A model generated the notes under the pieces. That model saw only the letters and a list, made by a program, of their open reading frames with translations. It was not told the origin of the DNA and searched no databases. A DNA stretch of 64,000 bases from UBA7937 sp034419095 (lineage in GTDB: Bacteria; Chloroflexota; Anaerolineae; UBA7937), in the NCBI GenBank assembly GCA_034419095.1, contig DAOULQ010000005.1:1-64000 (forward strand), in the 5' to 3' direction. Shown here in pieces: positions 25,328 through 34,345 of this stretch. Both the position numbers and the translations under genes were made by a program. How positions within the stretch are numbered: position 1 is the first letter of the stretch; every line of letters starts with the position of its first letter.

Positions 25328-25385
25328 CCAAACCACTTACTGAGTACTGCCTCCTATGCTCCCTTCCCGAATAGACCACTACCCC
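25328..25385. repeat. Module-joint repeat B, copy 1
   Basis: CCAAACCACTTACTG, a variable centre and CCTATGCTCCCTTCCCGA are shared with 40047-40104, and the second half with 41302-41339. This copy lies between the Avs-like module and the repressor and overlaps the repressor's last codons. Confidence 0.7.
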
Positions 25386-26074
25386 TTCATCTTCGCTCTA
25401 TACGATCCCACTGCGACACCCAGCACCCGCGCATCTTTCAATCGGAGGATGGGATAACCCTGATTGCCGGCCTGCAAGTGGGGCCCCTTCGCATCCTCTT
25501 TGTATATCCTCAACACCACGTCCTCGTCCTTTCGCGCCACGACTACATCACCAGGCTGAGCCTGACGTTTGGCGTCAACGAAGATCACATCCCCATCCAA
25601 GATCCGGCGTTCGATCATCGAGTCTCCCTTGACGCGGAGAGCGTAGGCACCATCTCGCTTCTTGATCTGTTCAACTGAGCAGGGATAGAACTCCTCGGCT
25701 TCGTGTTCTTCTTGCCATTCGGGGTAGGTGGCGGGGACCGTGCCGATCAGCGGCAGGAAGATCCACTTTCCTGAGTAGGGAAAGACCTCCTGAAGGCGCT
25801 TCCGTGTTTCTTCAAGCACCTTCGTTGCCTTGCGAATTTCAGCCTGGATCTGATTGTCGTAGCTTTCGCGGCCAAGCAAATAGTTAATTGACACAGCATA
25901 ATGATCGGCGATTTTTTCAAGATCCTCAACACCGATCCTTCGGCGGCCAGCTTCATATCCGGCTACGGTTGCTTGGCTGTGGCCAAGATGGGCGGCCAGT
26001 TCCTGCTGAGTCTCACCGTACCGTTCTCTAATGTCCCTGATTCGGCTGCCGATAACTTTGAATCTATCCATCAT
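25379..26074 (-). CDS. LexA/CI-type repressor (HTH plus S24 peptidase)
   Basis: The 231-residue protein has an N-terminal XRE-type helix-turn-helix (~8-65, with GETQQELAAHLGHSQATVAG) and a C-terminal S24 domain with the catalytic serine in GDSM (Ser152) and the lysine in LRIYK (Lys192). Proteins of this type hold prophages or integrative elements silent and cleave themselves after DNA damage. A GAGGAG site precedes the two start ATGs. It is divergent from a small regulator gene across a promoter region at 26.1-26.2 kb, as in phage immunity regions, and probably represses both. Confidence 0.88.
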   Translation of the reverse strand: MMDRFKVIGSRIRDIRERYGETQQELAAHLGHSQATVAGYEAGRRRIGVEDLEKIADHYAVSINYLLGRESYDNQIQAEIRKATKVLEETRKRLQEVFPYSGKWIFLPLIGTVPATYPEWQEEHEAEEFYPCSVEQIKKRDGAYALRVKGDSMIERRILDGDVIFVDAKRQAQPGDVVVARKDEDVVLRIYKEDAKGPHLQAGNQGYPILRLKDARVLGVAVGSYRAKMKG

Positions 26075-26101
26075 ACGTGCTCCTCACGGAACGTCATACT
26101 C

Positions 26102-26168
26102 ATTATAGCACAAACTACCAGATTTTGACACTAACCCTCTTGACAGTTCAATGACATGGTGTTATAAT
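26102..26168. promoter_or_regulatory. Divergent promoters and probable operator of the repressor
   Basis: The plus strand has a perfect sigma-70 promoter: TTGACA at 26140-26145, 17 bases, TATAAT at 26163-26168. The minus strand has an extended -10 TGCTATAAT ending at 26102 that serves the repressor. TGACA occurs three times between them (26126, 26141, 26152), which could mark repressor sites overlapping both promoters. Confidence 0.75.
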
Positions 26169-26217
26169 CTTTATAGCGCTCAGCACTAGCATTTCTTTTG
26201 TCTCCAATTAGGACAGT

Positions 26218-26409
26218 ATGTCATGCAAATTAGAGCGCAAGGGAATAATGGAGAGTGAAGCTCGCAGGTCCACGGTGGCTTGCATCGTGACCGAGCATGA
26301 TCAGGCAGTCATTGAAGCGCTGGGCTTTCTGAGGAGGAGCACCATCAGCGACGTGGTCTATGCCTGGACCAAACTGTTGATTGACGAGGCGGAGAAGGCA
26401 CGGAAGTGA
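26218..26409 (+). CDS. Small ribbon-helix-helix-like protein
   Basis: The 63-residue product, transcribed from the consensus promoter at 26.14-26.17 kb, ends with a helical stretch (ALGFLRRSTISDVVYAWTKL) that suits a ribbon-helix-helix or similar DNA-binding dimer. The first ATG follows AGGACA; an internal ATG at 26248 with AAGGGA is an alternative and gives 53 residues. It sits where a Cro-like or control protein of an element is expected. Confidence 0.6.
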   Translation: MSCKLERKGIMESEARRSTVACIVTEHDQAVIEALGFLRRSTISDVVYAWTKLLIDEAEKARK

Positions 26410-26717
26410 CCCCGGCTAGACACAAGAAAGGCCCTGGCCCAAAGCGTGCCAGGACAGGCGAGCCCTTTCCCCTTGTGGTCCACGGTGGGGACAGGTACCA
26501 GTCCCTGGACGAGGCCATGGCTGCTGGCCTTCCGATCCTGGGGAAGATCATCGCCGACTTGGCACGCAGGGACTGGCGCCCTGCCCCGGTACTTGCCAAC
26601 CCGGGGAGCCAGGCGAAGGGCATAGACGATGGGCAGGAGAAGGAAGGAGTTGGAATCCTTTCTGGAGGTGATGGAAGGTCAGTACCTATAATCCCTGGAG
26701 GGGATGGAGAGCTTTGA
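26406..26717 (+). CDS. Hypothetical protein overlapping the small regulator
   Basis: A GTG start overlaps the preceding stop by four bases (GTGA), which suggests coupled translation. The 103-residue product is basic at the start and Gly-rich at the end (GGDGRSVPIIPGGDGEL), with no recognised domain. The overlap is the main reason to believe in it. Confidence 0.5.
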   Translation: MTPARHKKGPGPKRARTGEPFPLVVHGGDRYQSLDEAMAAGLPILGKIIADLARRDWRPAPVLANPGSQAKGIDDGQEKEGVGILSGGDGRSVPIIPGGDGEL

Positions 26718-27155
26718 GTGCCTAGTCAGGAGTGGCCGAGTGACTATCGTGAGTGGCTCATCAAGCTACGCAGTAGGTTATTGATCCCCTCGACGGTTCA
26801 GGGACAGGTGAGCTAACCGGAAAGAAGATGAGGATCTGGTCAGCCAACGATCTCACCATCCTGTAGGAGAATATCTCATCTATCCAAGGCGAAGAGATAC
26901 CCGATACCAACCTAATGGCCATCGCCTAAACCGGCCAAAGGGCGACGGCAAGAGCTAGGGAGACCTTCTCAGCGTTCATGGTCGGACCCTGCCTTGAGGA
27001 GGAAGAGCTTTCAGAAAGCGAGAGGCCCAGCCGGATCAGGGCCGAGCCTCTCACAGAAACCGGGTACAGTTTGGGCTCTGGCTTAGCACTAGAGGGGGAG
27101 ATCGGCAAGTGATAGCGGATCGGATGGTAGCGCCGGCTTTTGAAGGGGGATTTTT
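26718..27155 (+). other. Non-coding or unrecognised stretch before the replication gene
   Basis: A 32-codon frame begins with GTG directly after the stop at 26717 and may be a remnant. Otherwise I see no gene, repeat or strong promoter. AAGGGGGA at ~27146 is the ribosome site of the next gene. Confidence 0.4.
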
Positions 27156-28208
27156 GTGTCCAAGCAAGGCAAGGCGACGAAGATGTTCCCCGGCTTCCGC
27201 AAGCCGACCTACACGATGGTCCCAGATGAGCTATTCGACGAGCTCCTCGCTGACCTGACAGGATCGGAGCTCAAGGTCTTGCTCTACATCACCCGCCGTA
27301 CCTTCGGCTTCAAAAAAGAAAGCGACAACATCTCCCTTAACCAGATGCTCTCGGGCATCCGCACCAAAGACGGCCGGATCCTGGACCGGGGAACGGGTCT
27401 TGCCAAGTCCACTCTGGTTTCCGCCCTCAAGAGCCTGGCAGCCAAGAACATCGTCATGGCTGAGAGGCGCAAGAGCGCTAGGCGCGGCTACGAGCCCACC
27501 AACTACCGCCTCAACGTCATCACCCCTAGTTCGAAAATCGATCAACCCTTGTCCGAAAGCCCTACCAAGCCCTTGGGTAAGAAAGCGGACATACAACAAA
27601 CAGTTATACAAGATACAGATGACAACAATAGTGTTGTTGCTCTTTTGATGAATAGGGGAATAACCAAGCGCACCGCTGCCAGGCTGGCAAGAGAATACCC
27701 TGAAGCTCTGATCAGACAGAAGATCGAACTTCTTGACTACTTGCAGGAGACCCAAAGCCCGTTGGTGAGAAAAAACCCAGCTGGCTACCTCAGGCGCGCG
27801 ATCGAGGAAGACTACAAGCTCCCTAGAGGCTTCAAGACCAAAGCTGAGAGGGAAGCCGAGGCCCGAGAATGGGAAAAGGCCCAAGGCCGGGCTGAACGCG
27901 CCCGGAAGGCCCATCGCGAGAAGACTGACCGACGAGGTCAGGCGTTCAAGAGATACGGCACTAGCGAGAGGCTGATCTCTTTGTGGCGGGAAGCCCAACA
28001 GAGCCTCCAGGCCAGGCTCACCAAGGCCACCTATGAGACCTACCTCAAAGATGCCGCCCTGCTTAGCCTTGACAACAGCGTGGCGGTTTTAGGCGTCTCT
28101 AACCAGTTTGCCCAGGAATGGATTGAGGGCCGGCTTGCCAAGATAATCACGCGGGTGCTGGAGGATATCCTCAAAGAACCCCTTGAGCTGAGGGTGGAAG
28201 TCTACTGA
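27156..28208 (+). CDS. Replication initiator: winged-helix RepO-like N-terminus with DnaA domain-I-like C-terminus
   Basis: The 350-residue protein starts at GTG after AAGGGGGA. Residues ~12-130 look like the winged-helix DNA-binding domain of phage O / RepA-type proteins (TYTMVPDELFDELLADLTGS, then a recognition region with KSTLVSALKSLAAKN). A charged linker follows. The last ~75 residues (LWREAQQSLQARLTKATYET... to the end) resemble DnaA domain I, which binds DnaB helicase and other partners. The combination suggests a protein that binds the element's origin and loads host helicase. The family match is by eye, but both parts are good. Confidence 0.72.
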   Translation: MSKQGKATKMFPGFRKPTYTMVPDELFDELLADLTGSELKVLLYITRRTFGFKKESDNISLNQMLSGIRTKDGRILDRGTGLAKSTLVSALKSLAAKNIVMAERRKSARRGYEPTNYRLNVITPSSKIDQPLSESPTKPLGKKADIQQTVIQDTDDNNSVVALLMNRGITKRTAARLAREYPEALIRQKIELLDYLQETQSPLVRKNPAGYLRRAIEEDYKLPRGFKTKAEREAEAREWEKAQGRAERARKAHREKTDRRGQAFKRYGTSERLISLWREAQQSLQARLTKATYETYLKDAALLSLDNSVAVLGVSNQFAQEWIEGRLAKIITRVLEDILKEPLELRVEVY

Positions 28209-28859
28209 CAACTCTGCATACTGGGGTGACCATCCCTTCGGGAAAACATCATCTTGAAAACCGGAAAAGGCCCCTCTTGGAAGGAAGGTGGAAAGTGACC
28301 AGTTAGGAGAAGAAGGGCGAGGGAGGTAGGGTTTTCAAGTAGAAGTGTGAAGGCTGAATAGCGGCTACTGATAGGCTAGAAGGCCGCCTTATCGAAGCGG
28401 GTCAAAGCACTGTCACCTTTGCGACCCAGGTACTAGACTTCTCGAGTATTCGGGGGAGGAGCGGAGGTTTGCTCCGGAGATGATTGGGAGGGGAGACCAA
28501 GAGGCCGAGAGGACTACTATCTTCTTGCTGGCTATGCAGATGAAGTGGCAGGCAAGTGGCGTTGGATTACGCTCGGGGTGGCGGTCGCAACCCTCCTTGT
28601 GCCTATTGTCTCTCCAATTCTCTCTCGCTAATCAAGTGAGGAGGGTCTTTGGGGTGGTGAGGCCTGCGAAAGCAGCTCTCTTTTCTGGTTCCTTTTACCT
28701 TTCGCATGGCTCCTGTTCATTGAAAAGTGAGAGCGTGACCCAGTCCTGACGAGGAAGCAGACGGCAATTTACACCACGTGACAAGACGCCAACCTTCCCC
28801 GGGGCTTATCACTGTTTGGTCCGCTATCGAGAGTCACCCCTATGCTCAGCAATTCTGCT
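28209..28859. other. 650 bases without a recognised gene
   Basis: Frames of 72-89 codons exist but have no ribosome sites and no family resemblance. A replication origin for the upstream initiator could lie here or inside its gene, but I see no iterons. Confidence 0.4.
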
Positions 28860-29756
28860 TCACGACGGCAGGCTCAAGCCTTTCCGGATGGCTTCAAAGA
28901 GATCTTTCCGTCGTTGATACGGATCCCTTGCCAACCTTACTTCATCGGGCGATAGATCACGGAGAAAGCGATAGCCCTCCATACACCGTGCAATGACAGT
29001 TTCACTCTCAGGTCGACGATCCCTGCGAATCAACCGTGTCAGGTCACCCCATTCGTAACGGCCCGACCGGATGTTGGCGAAGAACCGATCAGGGTCGAAG
29101 GGGTCTCCCACTAACCAGCATTTGAGGACAGCCACAGTCCGTACTAGGTTGCGATCGAAGGGCATCTGCTGAAACTGGAACAGATCGTAGACATCTCGCG
29201 CCGTGGTCCGTTGATACGAAGCCCTGATCTTCTCGGCAACGATTTCCTCGAAGTGCAAGGTGGTGACCGACGGCGGCTCGATCTCCAACTGCTTGAAATA
29301 GGCGTCAACGATCAGGGGCAAGGTCTGTATTCCTAGGACGGGCTCCTCTCGCAGGCTGACATCAAAGGCAAACTGTGCCGATGGGTTCCACGCGTGGAAG
29401 TAGCTCACCCTTGCCCCACAGGCCTGGCGATCCTCGCGGACGTAGAAGTCTTCGGTCCTAACCGAAAAGGTGATGCCGTAATACGCCTTTCCATCGAAGA
29501 GGCCGGCGATGGCCAGGATCAGATCTTCGGGGTCGGAGATCTCCGGGGCGGTGAAGTCCAGATCCTCGGAGAACCGCCCAGCCCGCCCCAAGAAAACCTT
29601 GCGCATGCAGGTTCCCCCTTTGAAGATCAACCGCTGCAGCAACCCTCCATCGGCCAGGATGCGCAGAACGTAGGTCAGAACCACATCCCGCTCGGCCACA
29701 GGAAGGATCACGCCAGAGCCCCTGGCGAATAGATCGGCGAACTTCTGCTCCAGCAC
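28860..29756 (-). CDS. abiEii: AbiEii-type nucleotidyltransferase toxin
   Basis: The 298-residue protein has the AbiEii/MenT nucleotidyltransferase signature: FKGGTCMRK (45-53) and RFSEDLDF (61-68), followed by a helical region with EEIVAEKIRASYQRTTARDVYDL. Toxins of this family add nucleotides to tRNA 3' ends and block growth in phage-infected cells. The GTG start lies one base after the stop of the antitoxin gene, so the two are co-translated. Length and motifs are intact, so it is probably active. Confidence 0.9.
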   Translation of the reverse strand: MLEQKFADLFARGSGVILPVAERDVVLTYVLRILADGGLLQRLIFKGGTCMRKVFLGRAGRFSEDLDFTAPEISDPEDLILAIAGLFDGKAYYGITFSVRTEDFYVREDRQACGARVSYFHAWNPSAQFAFDVSLREEPVLGIQTLPLIVDAYFKQLEIEPPSVTTLHFEEIVAEKIRASYQRTTARDVYDLFQFQQMPFDRNLVRTVAVLKCWLVGDPFDPDRFFANIRSGRYEWGDLTRLIRRDRRPESETVIARCMEGYRFLRDLSPDEVRLARDPYQRRKDLFEAIRKGLSLPS

Positions 29757-29757
29757 C

Positions 29758-30579
29758 CTAAACGATCCTTATCTCACTCCAAAGCTGCTGCGCCGGGACG
29801 TTCACCACTATCTGCCATTTGGACTCATAGTCCCCGCCGGTTCCCCACCGGCTGATCGGCCCCAGGTAGGTCTTGGACTTGCCGATGGCCACCAGTAGCT
29901 TCGCCGCAAGCTCCTGTGGCAGGGGGTCGGTCAGGGTCTCCAGCAGGTACCCCAGCCGCTGTGTGAGGGCATGGGACCCCATCCGCAGGGCGTAATCGGC
30001 CAGTTTCTCCAAGTCAACCTTGCTCCGGGCGGAGTGCACCACACGAGCAACCTCTACGATCCCTCCAGCATAGCTCATCTTATCCAGGGAATCCACCACT
30101 GCCTTCTCTGGCTCGGCCATCATCACCTCGGTGGTATAGACCTTGGTCTCATGGTAGCCGAAGAACTTGGAGGGTGAAAGAGCAACGAACCGGTATTCCA
30201 CACCTCGGATCTCCATGGGGCGCTTCGAATGGGTGGTGGCGATGTAGACCGTGGCCGGCACTTGAGGGGTGAAACCATAGAAGTGGTTGGCCGTGGCGTA
30301 GGAGTAGTAATAGGGGGCGACGAGCACACTCCCTGCCAGGAGGGGGTTCATATCCGGGACTGCCTCGCTGCCTCGACTGGCGGGGATAAACTGGTACTTC
30401 CCCGGCTCCAGCCGGTCTAGCCACCGCTTCTTCTCCAACTGGTGAGCCAGCTTGCGGGCGTGGACATAGGAGCAGCCCAGGATGTCCATCACATCCTGCA
30501 GGGTGACCAGCTTCTGCTCCCTCCACTCGAGCTCCATGACCAGCTTGGACTCCAAATTGGACAGCGTTCGGGACACCAT
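29758..30579 (-). CDS. abiEi: AbiEi-type antitoxin/transcription regulator
   Basis: I start the gene at MVSRTLSNLE, which has AAAGGTGG upstream; a longer frame to 30990 runs through GC-rich repeats and is rejected. The 273-residue protein has an N-terminal winged helix (~5-60), then the AbiEi antitoxin domain with YYYSYATANHFYGFT and AEPEKAVVDSLD, both typical of the family. It represses its own operon and counteracts the AbiEii toxin without direct tight binding (type IV system). It directly precedes the toxin gene. Confidence 0.88.
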   Translation of the reverse strand: MVSRTLSNLESKLVMELEWREQKLVTLQDVMDILGCSYVHARKLAHQLEKKRWLDRLEPGKYQFIPASRGSEAVPDMNPLLAGSVLVAPYYYSYATANHFYGFTPQVPATVYIATTHSKRPMEIRGVEYRFVALSPSKFFGYHETKVYTTEVMMAEPEKAVVDSLDKMSYAGGIVEVARVVHSARSKVDLEKLADYALRMGSHALTQRLGYLLETLTDPLPQELAAKLLVAIGKSKTYLGPISRWGTGGDYESKWQIVVNVPAQQLWSEIRIV

Positions 30580-30703
30580 TTTTGAACCACCTTTGTTGTT
30601 TGTCTTAAATCGAGTTACTATTTCAGTAACATCATGCAATATGCTTAACCAATTATATCGCCACCTCCCTCTGTTTGCAAGCCCGCAAGGCAAGGGGTTG
30701 TGC

Positions 30704-31156
30704 TCACCAGTCAACGCCTGGCTCACCTTGCGTAAGTGTTGCTCCCCAGGCTGCCCTCCCCTGCCCTGCCTGTCCTGGCGCTTGACAGGCCAGGGGCACG
30801 TGGCAGGCCAGGGACCCTGTCGGCCTGTCCCGGTACTTGTCAGGCCGGGGGTTCGGCCCAGTCCTGGCGGAAGTGGGCCAGGGGACAGGGCGTGGCAGAG
30901 CAGGCAGGACAGGCAGAGAGGAGAGAACACTCTTCCATAGCTCCTTCGCGAACCGCCGCACCTCCTGGAGAGGAATCTCCTCCAGATCATTCATATTCAA
31001 CCCATCTCGTGGCAAACTTATCTTGAGGGTCTTTTCTCCTCCCAGGATCCTGTTAAGGAGACTCCCAGCATTTAGGCCCACCTCCATTTCTAGTGGTGAT
31101 CTGTACAGAGTGAGCCCATTGCTTTTTCCCTCTCTGTCAAGTGCCAAAAGTGGCAC
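30704..31156 (-). CDS. Doubtful hypothetical protein with repeat-derived C-terminus
   Basis: The first ~85 residues (from LLALDREGKSNGLTLYRSPL) look protein-like, with an alternating charge pattern, but the last ~65 derive from the GC-rich repeats at 30.75-30.92 kb. The GTG start lies within the palindrome GTGCCAAAAGTGGCAC (31141-31156), which could be an operator. No clear ribosome site. It may be a degraded gene. Confidence 0.3.
   Translation of the reverse strand: MPLLALDREGKSNGLTLYRSPLEMEVGLNAGSLLNRILGGEKTLKISLPRDGLNMNDLEEIPLQEVRRFAKELWKSVLSSLPVLPALPRPVPWPTSARTGPNPRPDKYRDRPTGSLACHVPLACQAPGQAGQGRAAWGATLTQGEPGVDW
30750..30925. repeat. GC-rich direct repeats upstream of abiEi
   Basis: Variants of GACAGGCCAGGGG occur at least five times in ~170 bases (for example CTTGACAGGCCAGGGGC, GTGGCAGGCCAGGGA, CTTGTCAGGCCGGGGG). 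They resemble the hairpin sequences of the left backbone. No coding function is assigned. The remaining 31157-31596 holds nothing I recognise. Confidence 0.55.
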
Positions 31157-31596
31157 GCATCCGAAAGCCTAGGGAGGAAGCTTGCCCATCTGAAGAGGCT
31201 TCAAGCCTTGTCGACGTGCTAAGATTCTAGGGACAAGGAAAGCCCTCCATGTAGAGGGCTTGCACACAGCTCAGATGCATATGTGGTTTTTTGTATCCCC
31301 ACCCAATTTTCGCGCCTTTAGGGGCTTCAGAGAGGCTCAAGCGTGGTCAGGAAAGCGTCCTATCACCCCTATCAGCTTGCTTAGGGTTTTGCTGCCCCAC
31401 CGGTTCGCTCAGGGGCTGCTCAGAACAACCCTGCCACCTCTGGCAGGCAACTCCCCCCTTCTGGGCAGAGATGACGGATGGTCTCATCTTGGCGCGCTCC
31501 CAACGGGCCCATCGTTGGGGAAGCCGCGAAAGGCGTATTAGGCACTGTGTCCCTGCTCTCTTATCGCGCTGTGCATGGGTGCGGCCAGCTGAGACA

Positions 31597-32556
31597 TCAT
31601 CTTTTTAAGACTCGATAAACGATCGATCTTACGACTGCAACAGCACTACCCGATGTAGGGCCTGTGAAAATTGAAGCGTCCCTAGTTATTGCCAACTCAC
31701 CGCTCCGTTCCCAATAGGGTTGATAGCTCTCCTTCAGCTTTAACCCGCGATAAGCCATGTAGTCCTCAAGTGTGTTGGAGGTATAGATGTGCTTGTAGAT
31801 TGTGTCCACTTTCTCGCAGAGTGTAGTTGCTCTGGTTTCTGAGGCATCCAAGATTGTGACCAGCGGACCGCCTTGATCGGCGTATGATTTCAGGTCAAAT
31901 CTGGTCAGGATGTCCCCGATGCGGAAGTCTTGCTGAATGAAGATAGTGCCTTTCTGAGCATCCACCAAGGTCGGAACATAGCTGTAGTGTGTAGCATGGT
32001 GACGGATATCCAGTAGCTTGTCACACTCGTCCAACATTGTCTCTAAGGTGGGATAGTCCGGGTGGCTATTATTCTTAAGCCAACCCTTCACATCTGAGGG
32101 ATTCAGGCCAGTCAGCACCTTCTGCTTGCGCTTTACTACTGGCTTATAGTGTTTGCGATTCAGCAGGGTAAAGAGTTGATTCGCGAGTGCGCATACAGCC
32201 TGGTACAGGTCAGCGTGGAGCGCGTCGAAAGCTTCTTTGGCTTCGAACATCCGTAGTTCAAAGGTATGGCTCGGGGGTGAGGCAGGATCAAGGAGTTCCC
32301 GCATTTGCTCTAGTTGATGATACGCGCCTGCCAACTTCACATATACCGTATAGAGTAGAGTCTGCAGATAAGCGAACTCCTTCTGCTGCTCCCTACTAGG
32401 GGGGGCTCCAGAGACGGTTGCCAAATTGTCTACATTGAAAGCTGCCGCCAATTCTCGGAGTCCCCACCAGTAGTCGATGACAGCAATATCTTTGTATTTC
32501 TCCTCTTCATCTTGCCCATGGCACAGATCGCGATCGATAGTTGCCGGTTTTGACAT
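31597..32556 (-). CDS. HEPN-like hypothetical protein
   Basis: The start at MSKPATIDRD follows AGGAGA; a longer frame to 32757 is unsupported. The 319-residue product is mainly helical. The segment LLDIRHHATHYS has Arg185-x4-His190, the R-x4-6-H motif of HEPN ribonucleases, within a helix-rich region (~100-200) where a HEPN core would be. A C-terminal part (~230-319) is unassigned. HEPN proteins are common RNA-cutting effectors of toxin-antitoxin and abortive infection systems. No partner gene is next to it. The HEPN call rests on one motif and context. Confidence 0.55.
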   Translation of the reverse strand: MSKPATIDRDLCHGQDEEEKYKDIAVIDYWWGLRELAAAFNVDNLATVSGAPPSREQQKEFAYLQTLLYTVYVKLAGAYHQLEQMRELLDPASPPSHTFELRMFEAKEAFDALHADLYQAVCALANQLFTLLNRKHYKPVVKRKQKVLTGLNPSDVKGWLKNNSHPDYPTLETMLDECDKLLDIRHHATHYSYVPTLVDAQKGTIFIQQDFRIGDILTRFDLKSYADQGGPLVTILDASETRATTLCEKVDTIYKHIYTSNTLEDYMAYRGLKLKESYQPYWERSGELAITRDASIFTGPTSGSAVAVVRSIVYRVLKR

Positions 32557-33425
32557 TAGATTTCTCCTATTAGGATTCGATTGACGATAATAACCGCCGA
32601 AATGGAATCTAACCGCGCCACATGCGGACTCACCCGAATGATGCCAGAAGAGATTGCGCGTGTCAACCGTTACCACTGGCCGGTTGTTTGTCAAACCACC
32701 ATTAGGCGAAGAAAACGCCCGCGCGCGGCGACTTTTCCTACCACTAAAGATCGTCAAATTGGTAGTTTGACGAGCGTATTCTCGCCATACTACAAGAGGC
32801 TGCCGCCCGAAATCCAGCCCTAGCTCATCACGAGCGATCTTTTCCTCAAAGACACCTTGGAGTCTTGCAAATCAATATACATGACCACCGAGGGGATGCC
32901 AGAAGAGAAGAGGAAATGCTGAGATTGACAAGGTAGATGGATATGTATAGCCATGATCGATATGTCCTACCAATAGAGCATCATCATGAGCTTTACCGTG
33001 CACTGGACTTCGAAAACCTGATGCTGGGTTCTTTAGCTAGTGGAAGATGGAGAGGATCACCAGGCGAAGGGACGGCTATCGGTCGAGGAAAGGAGGGGTG
33101 TAGTGGGTGTGAGTGGTAATTAGATACTATGAGTCTCACCCCTGCTGGGGCTTCTGATTACCCATTTCCTGCAAGGGAGGCATCGCATCTCGCCCCCTCC
33201 CGAAGCATCATACGAAATTTACGCCGCAAAACCCGTTCACAGCGTTGGAGTACCAGAGAGCAACCTATGACCCTGTGGATTCCATAAGAAGAGGTGAGGT
33301 GTTTGGGTTGACAAGGGAAATGGGTATCTATACCCATCATGGATGTATCTTCCCAGGAAAGAATCATTGGAGGTCTTGTAAGGCACTGGGCTTCCACGGT
33401 CCAACGTTGTGTTCTGGGGTGAATA
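32557..33425. other. 870 bases without a recognised gene
   Basis: Upstream of the HEPN-like gene lies a 21-base palindrome, CGTCAAA/TTTGACG (32752-32772), and GTTTGTCAAAC at ~32685; both contain TTTGAC and could be operators. The rest has short frames only. A short frame that ends CIPQKDGLPFELELCLA at 33499 is shared with ~47.4 kb and is probably a gene remnant. Confidence 0.4.
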
Positions 33426-34345
33426 CAGGACGGAGAGCCTGGCTGTGCATTCCGCAGAAAGATGGGTTACCTTTCGAGCTGGAACTGTGCCTGGCGTGAT
33501 CTCTCCAACGCAGTGTGATTGAGAAGCAAAGGGACAAGGATTCAGGGCGAGAAGATCGAATCTTGTGTTGGCGAAATCTATGCTGAGGCTGTGCGCAAGA
33601 AGCTTGTAAGGGTGACCCCGAAGGTCGCGTTCTGCCTGTTACTTGTGTGAACACCGAACGGACCTAAAAACGATAGGTGTTTGACCTTTACAATCGACAC
33701 CAGTCTACCACGTGGCCGCAAGACTCGCAAGAAGCAAGGCGTAGAAGCAGGAGCCAAGAGTCGCTCCTCTTTCATATGTCAGGAAATGAGCGCAGATGAG
33801 TGAGGAAGACCTGAAGGTAGTTGGGGAACTCTTCGACAAGGCAAAGGAGAAGTCTGAGCGGGACGGCTACCTGACACCAGTTCTCTTCGCCTGGGCACCC
33901 TGTGGGCGCCTGACAATCAGCTTCATTGAGGGCAATCTGCGCAACATCTTGCCAAGTACGTGCCACACGCTACGGCTCTCGGGCTATGATAGGTTCGCCC
34001 TGATAATCGAGGGGTGGATCGTTCTGGGAGAAGAGAACCTCCAAAGACATCGAAAGCTGGGTAGGAAGGATGCAAGAGCAGCCAAAGGTACAAACCTCTA
34101 TCCAGATCATCTTTGTTAGCCCAGAAGAGACCTTTGGCAAGTTTGCCATCTATGATGAGACCCAGGGCGGTTGGGTTCTGCTCAAAGAAGTAGAAAGCAC
34201 GCCAGATTGGAGCCTCGCTGGTGTCTTGATAGATGCCACAAAGGGAGGCGTAGATCGAGAACACAAAGAGGAATAAGGGATCTTTCAGAAGCAGAACCCA
34301 ACAAGGCAGAGCGTGAGAACAGGAAAAGGCTAACGAACCCCCTCC
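33426..34345 (+). repeat. Duplicated segment, copy 1 (decayed)
   Basis: From CTGGCTGTGCATTCCGCAG (~33438) onward this stretch matches 47.39-47.80 kb (leader) and then 49.08-49.65 kb (partner gene). The radical SAM gene that lies between those parts in the other copy is missing here. The leader ends in the hairpin AGGAGC/GCTCCT (33749-33768), conserved in the other copy. Confidence 0.85.
33796..34276 (+). pseudogene. Frameshifted copy of the 49082-49561 hypothetical gene
   Basis: Residues from MSEEDLKVVGELFDKAKE to GWIVLGEENL (33796-34040) and, in another frame, from QTSIQIIFVSPEETFGKF to the end (34090-34276) together match the intact 159-residue protein over its whole length. Alignment with the intact gene shows one extra C at ~34040-34042 that shifts the frame. 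Restoring it gives a complete protein, so the inactivation is recent or the base is a sequencing error. Confidence 0.88.

Larger units (their letters stand above)
12585..28208. mobile_element. Integrated element at tRNA-Arg (right end not located)
   Basis: The left boundary is fixed by the recombinase that reads into tRNA-Arg. A phage-like repressor with a divergent promoter (25.4-26.2 kb) and a replication initiator (27.2-28.2 kb) are the only other mobile-element core genes, so I draw the feature to the end of the latter. A copy of the tRNA 3' end (GCAGGTTCGAATCCTGC) was not seen elsewhere in the window. The element could end later, for example near 41.6 kb where recD2 begins, or outside the window. 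Base composition drops visibly in several genes here (15-25 kb), which supports transfer. Confidence 0.4.

Noticed and set aside
28480..28996. Two small plus-strand genes between the replication gene and abiEii
   Set aside because: No ribosome sites and no protein-like composition; the second overlaps the toxin gene.
30704..30925. Coding repeat protein in the GC-rich direct repeats
   Set aside because: The units are not multiples of three apart and also resemble intergenic hairpin sequence from the backbone.
29758..30990. A 410-residue form of AbiEi
   Set aside because: The extra N-terminus is translated GC-rich repeat. The start at 30579 has a ribosome site and fits the family length.
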